DNA of 64,000 nucleotides from positions 6,489,252 through 6,553,251 of the forward strand of contig BSQZ01000009.1 of NCBI GenBank assembly GCA_033239005.1. Reading direction: 5' to 3'. Below the pieces are notes generated by a model. The model had not been told where the DNA came from. It saw only the letters and a list, made by a program, of their open reading frames with translations, and made no database searches. The position numbers and the translations under genes were made by a program. Source of the DNA: Lamellibrachia satsuma. Lineage: Eukaryota; Annelida; Polychaeta; Sabellida; Siboglinidae. Shown piece by piece: positions 62,810-64,000 of the stretch (within the stretch, counting starts at the first letter, position 1; every line of letters starts with the position of its first letter).

Positions 62810-64000
62810 AAAAATACTCTATTAAACCGAACCATCTTTACAATACACTGCACTGTTTGCAAATAGTATTACCGAATTTATCATAAAATTATTTATTGAC
62901 GAAAAATAACATACACACATTTACCATTTCCATTGATATTATGCTTTTTTAATTTCACTTCTCCAGAAAAACCACAGTTCCTTTGAGACATAATATACCA
63001 CAGCAATGGGATTTATCATAAAATTAAAAACTAACTTAATCAAGACATGAAACTCACATTATAGTAGGTACATTTATTTATGTTGGACTGCTTTATGAAT
63101 TAGCAACACAACATGCCTTTTTGTTTTTAAGCATGTTAATTAGTGTAGACCCTGTACCTCGTCATGCGTTTAGAGTATGTTTAGTATACATGTGAATGTA
63201 TATGTATATATATATTTGAACTGTTTATCTGTTATTCGCATGCCATTTGACAATACAAAAACCTTGAATGGACATGGGCGTTGTTTCAGTTGGCGCATCA
63301 ATGTTTTCGGTAACGTCCGAGAAAGTTAAGTTCGCAAAATGTAGCTTGCTTCTATTGATCACTTCGCACATGCACGAAATATCTTGCTTTGAAAACATAT
63401 TCATAAGACTGTAACCTATCTCCGTCGCCGAAACGTAGTGTATCTGACGAAAACTAACAATCGATTGCATCGGTGGAATAAACGTCTAAGTTGGCTAATG
63501 ATATAACATGTACGTGTGTGTACGCGTGTCTGTGTGTGTATGTGCGTGCGTGTGTGCGTGCGTGCGTGCGTGCGTGCGTGCGTTCGACGCTCCGAGCTCA
63601 GTGGTGTTTCGTTCAATTATTCAAGTTCGCGCGGTGGTGTTGGTCGCGGATTCTACAATATACCAAAAGCGTAATATACATACTATCAGTACGGGCGGAC
63701 GGACGGACATTCGACGTTTTGTAGTCAGGAGGGTGCTTAGTCATGACGGCATTATTATGCGTCCAGACCGAGCTCGCATTGAGATTTTCTAAGTCACGTT
63801 TAATGTCAATAGACAGAGTAAAATTTAGGTGTTATAAAATAGTCACAATATATGATCACAATGATCATTAGAACTTTGTGTTAATTAAAAAAAGGTTTAC
63901 TATCATTACCATTTTGTTACTAACACCATTTCATCACCAGGATAATGATTAACTTAGATTATTGATATTACGTATAAGCATATACTTTGCGTATATCGTA
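62810..64000. other. Window end, no gene recognised
   Basis: A (gtgc)n/(gt)n stretch lies at 63508-63582. The segment 63715-63860 resembles 2032-2290. No coding family was seen. Confidence 0.4.

Overview
This is an animal (eukaryotic) genome window: AT-rich, intron-rich, and full of simple repeats, minisatellites and decayed transposable elements. There are no bacterial features. The transposon set (CR1/Jockey-like and RTE-like non-LTR elements, a Tc1-like element, tRNA-derived SINEs, short inverted-repeat elements) suggests a marine invertebrate, probably a lophotrochozoan such as a mollusc; that placement is an inference.

Region 1 (about 1.2-15.8 kb, plus strand): a DEAD-box RNA helicase of the DDX51 (yeast Dbp6) type. 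I reconstructed 15 coding exons with consistent phases, including a 22-nt microexon and one GC-AG intron. The first coding exon lies outside the window or was not found. The introns hold a Tc1-like transposon with a dead catalytic triad, long TA tracts, a perfect palindrome and a dispersed repeat.

Region 2 (about 15.8-25.4 kb): a CR1-like LINE tail, a pair of related repeats, and a TMEM53/DUF829-family alpha/beta hydrolase (main exon 23.1-24.0 kb, candidate first exon at 18.84 kb). Its presumed 4.2-kb intron carries a broken LINE and a probable non-autonomous DNA element. A minisatellite begins at its stop codon, followed by a short TIR element.

Region 3 (about 25.4-64 kb): accessory sequence dominated by transposon fragments and tandem repeats. 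Hidden in it is a family of small two-exon genes for secreted cysteine-rich peptides, too short or in the wrong frame to show as long ORFs. Three copies look intact (31.5-32.3 kb, 49.2-52.1 kb, 57.9-61.5 kb, all minus strand). They share a seven-cysteine framework C-x3-C-x6-C-x3-C-x13-C-x6-C-x3-C, a tiny first exon with the start of the signal peptide, and a second exon with everything else. Three relics accompany them: a 3' end with Cys turned to stop (37.2 kb), a frameshifted second exon (39.4 kb, plus strand), and a promoter/first-exon remnant (43.2-43.5 kb, plus strand). I do not recognise the family. It is the most likely undescribed system in the window.

The DDX51 and TMEM53-like genes show no functional link beyond adjacency. 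The peptide genes form a locally duplicated, partly decayed cluster typical of a fast birth-and-death family.
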